Of a stretch of DNA of 26,162 nt, positions 24,443-26,162 are shown piece by piece. The notes under the pieces were generated by a model. The model made no database searches, was not told the origin of the DNA, and worked only from the letters and a program-made list of their open reading frames with translations. Source of the DNA: a virus; the IMG/VR virus record IMGVR_UViG_3300014913_000068, positions 1-26,162 of that record, one strand, 5' to 3'. The translations under genes and the position numbers were made by a program. Numbering within the stretch: position 1 is the first letter of the stretch; each line of letters starts with the position of its first letter.

Positions 24443-26107
24443 ATGCGGACTTATATAGCTATAGATACCGAAACTACTGGATTAGATATCCATAAAGACA
24501 AGCCTTTTCTAATCGGTACTATAGATAATAAAGGGACATATAATTTCTTAAAAGAATCAGACTTTAAAAAATTACCAGAAATCGTCGGCGACTCCATTCC
24601 TATTTTTCATAATGCCAAGTTTGATATTCTAATGCTAAAGAATGTCGGGTTTGATTTCTCTGATAGGGAATTCCATGATACACAATTAATGGCTTTTAAT
24701 GCTGATAGTAGAAAGAAGTTTCCATCGTTAGATTATTTAGTTAATAGATATCTTAAACGAGAACGTCCGTTTAATGAGATAGTTAAATTGATGATTAAAC
24801 TTGAAAAGAAAACTTATCAAGAAATACCTGAAGATATTATGTATAAGTATTTATATGAAGATGTAAGTGATACATTAAGATTATTTTATTTCTTTCTTCC
24901 TCTATTGAAAAATAGGTCTTATTTAGCAGATATTAGGTTGTTACCTACTTTATTAGTTATGGAACAAAGAGGTGTTCAGATATCAACTGATAAGATTCAT
25001 GAAGCAGCAGAAGAAGTGATAATGAAAATAAATAATCTAAGCAAAAAATTAAAAGAATCTTTAGGAGATATCAATCTCAATTCTTGGCAGCAAACTAAAA
25101 AAGCGTTCAAAGATAGATTAAATATCTCACTTCCAAGTGTCCAGAAGATATCCCTACTTAAAGTAGTACATCATACGGCTATTGAGTTAATCGAGTATAA
25201 AAAATGGAATAAATTATTGAGCACTTATTTAATGGGATTTCTCAAACGAAAAACTAATCGAAACACGATTCATACTACATATAATCAAGTTATACCAGTG
25301 ACAGGAAGACTATCTTCAAGTAATCCAAATCTTCAAAATATTCCAAAACGAGATAAGGAAGCTGCAAACTATATTAGAAAATGTATTGTAAGAAGGGATG
25401 GTTTTGTAAATTATGGCTTTGATTATTCGCAAATAGAATTAAAAATATTTGCTTGCACAGCTCAGTGTAAGAAAATGCTTAGCTATTTTAGTGAAGGAAT
25501 CAATGTGCATAGAGAAACTGCTAAATTTATTTTTAGCACACAGGAACCTTCTAACTCACAATATTATATTGCAAAGCAAATTAATTTTGGAATCATTTAT
25601 GGAATGGGACCAATAAGATTTGCTAAAGAGTTAAATGGATCTGCTTATCCGCAGGGACTTATTGATGATCTGATATCTGTAGATCAGACAAAGGAATGGT
25701 ATGAAATATATCACGAAATCTATCCAGAGATTAGTGACTATATGAATCGCTGTATTAAAACAATACACAATAATGGAAAGATAGTTGATATATTTGATAG
25801 AACATACTACCTAAAACCAGAAGAGTCTTATAAAGCAGCCAATTATACTATTCAAGGACCGGCAGCTACTATTCATAAAGAAGGACTTAGACGATTTTAT
25901 GAATGGAGTAGAGGTTTTAAAAATAAAATCAATCCAATTCTCATCATTCATGATGAAGTTATTGTTGAATTGATAGAAGATCTAGAATTTCTATGGGATC
26001 AAATCCCACATCAACTCAACGATTTAAAAAGTTTAGATCTGCCTATACGAGTGGATATTAATAAATATGGAGAAAACTTATCAATTAAGGAGGAGATTAA
26101 TGTATAG
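24443..26107 (+). CDS. Family A DNA polymerase with 3'-5' proofreading domain
   Basis: The replicative polymerase of the phage, 554 residues, on the small side for phage PolA proteins. The proofreading domain has Exo I DTETTG (D8, E10), Exo II FHNAKFD (D61) and Exo III YLYEDVSDT (Y136, D140). The polymerase domain has the template-contact motif TGRLSSSNPNLQNIP (287-301), motif A FDYSQIELK (D327, E332), motif B AKQINFGIIYGMG (K378, F382, Y386) and motif C IHDEVIVE (H503, D504, E505). F382 is the residue that, when Phe, discriminates against dideoxynucleotides. Oddly, the fingers arginine four residues before the motif B lysine (R754 in E. coli Pol I) is a tyrosine here (Y374). No 5'-nuclease domain is present. 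AAGGAG precedes the ATG, and its end overlaps the next gene by 8 bases. Confidence 0.95.
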   Translation: MRTYIAIDTETTGLDIHKDKPFLIGTIDNKGTYNFLKESDFKKLPEIVGDSIPIFHNAKFDILMLKNVGFDFSDREFHDTQLMAFNADSRKKFPSLDYLVNRYLKRERPFNEIVKLMIKLEKKTYQEIPEDIMYKYLYEDVSDTLRLFYFFLPLLKNRSYLADIRLLPTLLVMEQRGVQISTDKIHEAAEEVIMKINNLSKKLKESLGDINLNSWQQTKKAFKDRLNISLPSVQKISLLKVVHHTAIELIEYKKWNKLLSTYLMGFLKRKTNRNTIHTTYNQVIPVTGRLSSSNPNLQNIPKRDKEAANYIRKCIVRRDGFVNYGFDYSQIELKIFACTAQCKKMLSYFSEGINVHRETAKFIFSTQEPSNSQYYIAKQINFGIIYGMGPIRFAKELNGSAYPQGLIDDLISVDQTKEWYEIYHEIYPEISDYMNRCIKTIHNNGKIVDIFDRTYYLKPEESYKAANYTIQGPAATIHKEGLRRFYEWSRGFKNKINPILIIHDEVIVELIEDLEFLWDQIPHQLNDLKSLDLPIRVDINKYGENLSIKEEINV

Positions 26108-26162
26108 TACTCCTGAACAAATTGAAGCCTTTGATAGGATCTGTCAGAGACTTCGAGAAGAG
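26100..26162 (+). CDS. Start of an unknown gene, cut by the window end
   Basis: An ATG at 26100 is preceded by a very strong AAGGAGGAG site (26088-26096) and opens a frame that stays open for 21 codons to the window edge (MYSTPEQIEAFDRICQRLRE...). It overlaps the polymerase stop codon by 8 bases, the same coupled arrangement seen across this module. Too short to assign a function; the visible part is a charged helix. Confidence 0.7.
   Translation, partial: MYSTPEQIEAFDRICQRLREE

Overview
The window is one continuous, tightly packed stretch of a tailed double-stranded DNA bacteriophage genome. Every supported gene is on the + strand, most neighbours overlap or lie a few bases apart, and nearly every start has a good AGGAG-type ribosome binding site, so the host is a bacterium using ordinary Shine-Dalgarno initiation. 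The DNA is AT-rich. TAA, TGA-free reading and TAG stops are all consistent with the standard code, so I see no sign of stop-codon reassignment. The host cannot be named from the sequence. There is no integrase or phage repressor in the window, but this is only part of a genome, so lifestyle is open.

Region 1 (1-20051) is the virion module in classic order: large terminase, portal, a small unknown protein, scaffold, major capsid protein, a terminator-like hairpin, a small unknown protein, a head-tail adaptor, a very large nozzle-like tail protein carrying lectin-like segments, a small unknown tail protein, then three probable internal or ejection proteins of 195, 602 and 1391 residues. There is no tape measure, tail tube or sheath gene, so the particle is probably podovirus-like (short tail), with the last three proteins ejected into the cell. 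The module ends with a protein resembling the MptE/DUF115/sialyltransferase-like fold and a small one-helix membrane protein.

Region 2 (20052-20220) is a boundary: a strong hairpin terminator followed by a possible promoter.

Region 3 (20221-26162) is the DNA replication and recombination module: SNF2-type helicase, a ribbon-helix-helix protein, a zinc-ribbon protein, a Cas4/RecB-like nuclease with a probable iron-sulphur cluster, a Sak4-like RecA-fold ATPase, a probable single-stranded DNA binding protein, a 362-base non-coding interval, a family A DNA polymerase with proofreading domain, and the start of another gene running off the end.

The most unusual thing is the non-coding interval 24081-24442 just before the polymerase. 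It folds into three consecutive domains closed by long inverted repeats (14 paired bases with one mismatch, 10 perfect, 14 perfect), the middle domain is clearly more GC-rich than the genes around it and forms a compact three-way junction on paper, and the polymerase ribosome binding site itself can be hidden by a neighbouring pyrimidine tract. I do not recognise it as a known RNA family. It could be a structured RNA, a regulatory leader for the polymerase, or a replication origin.
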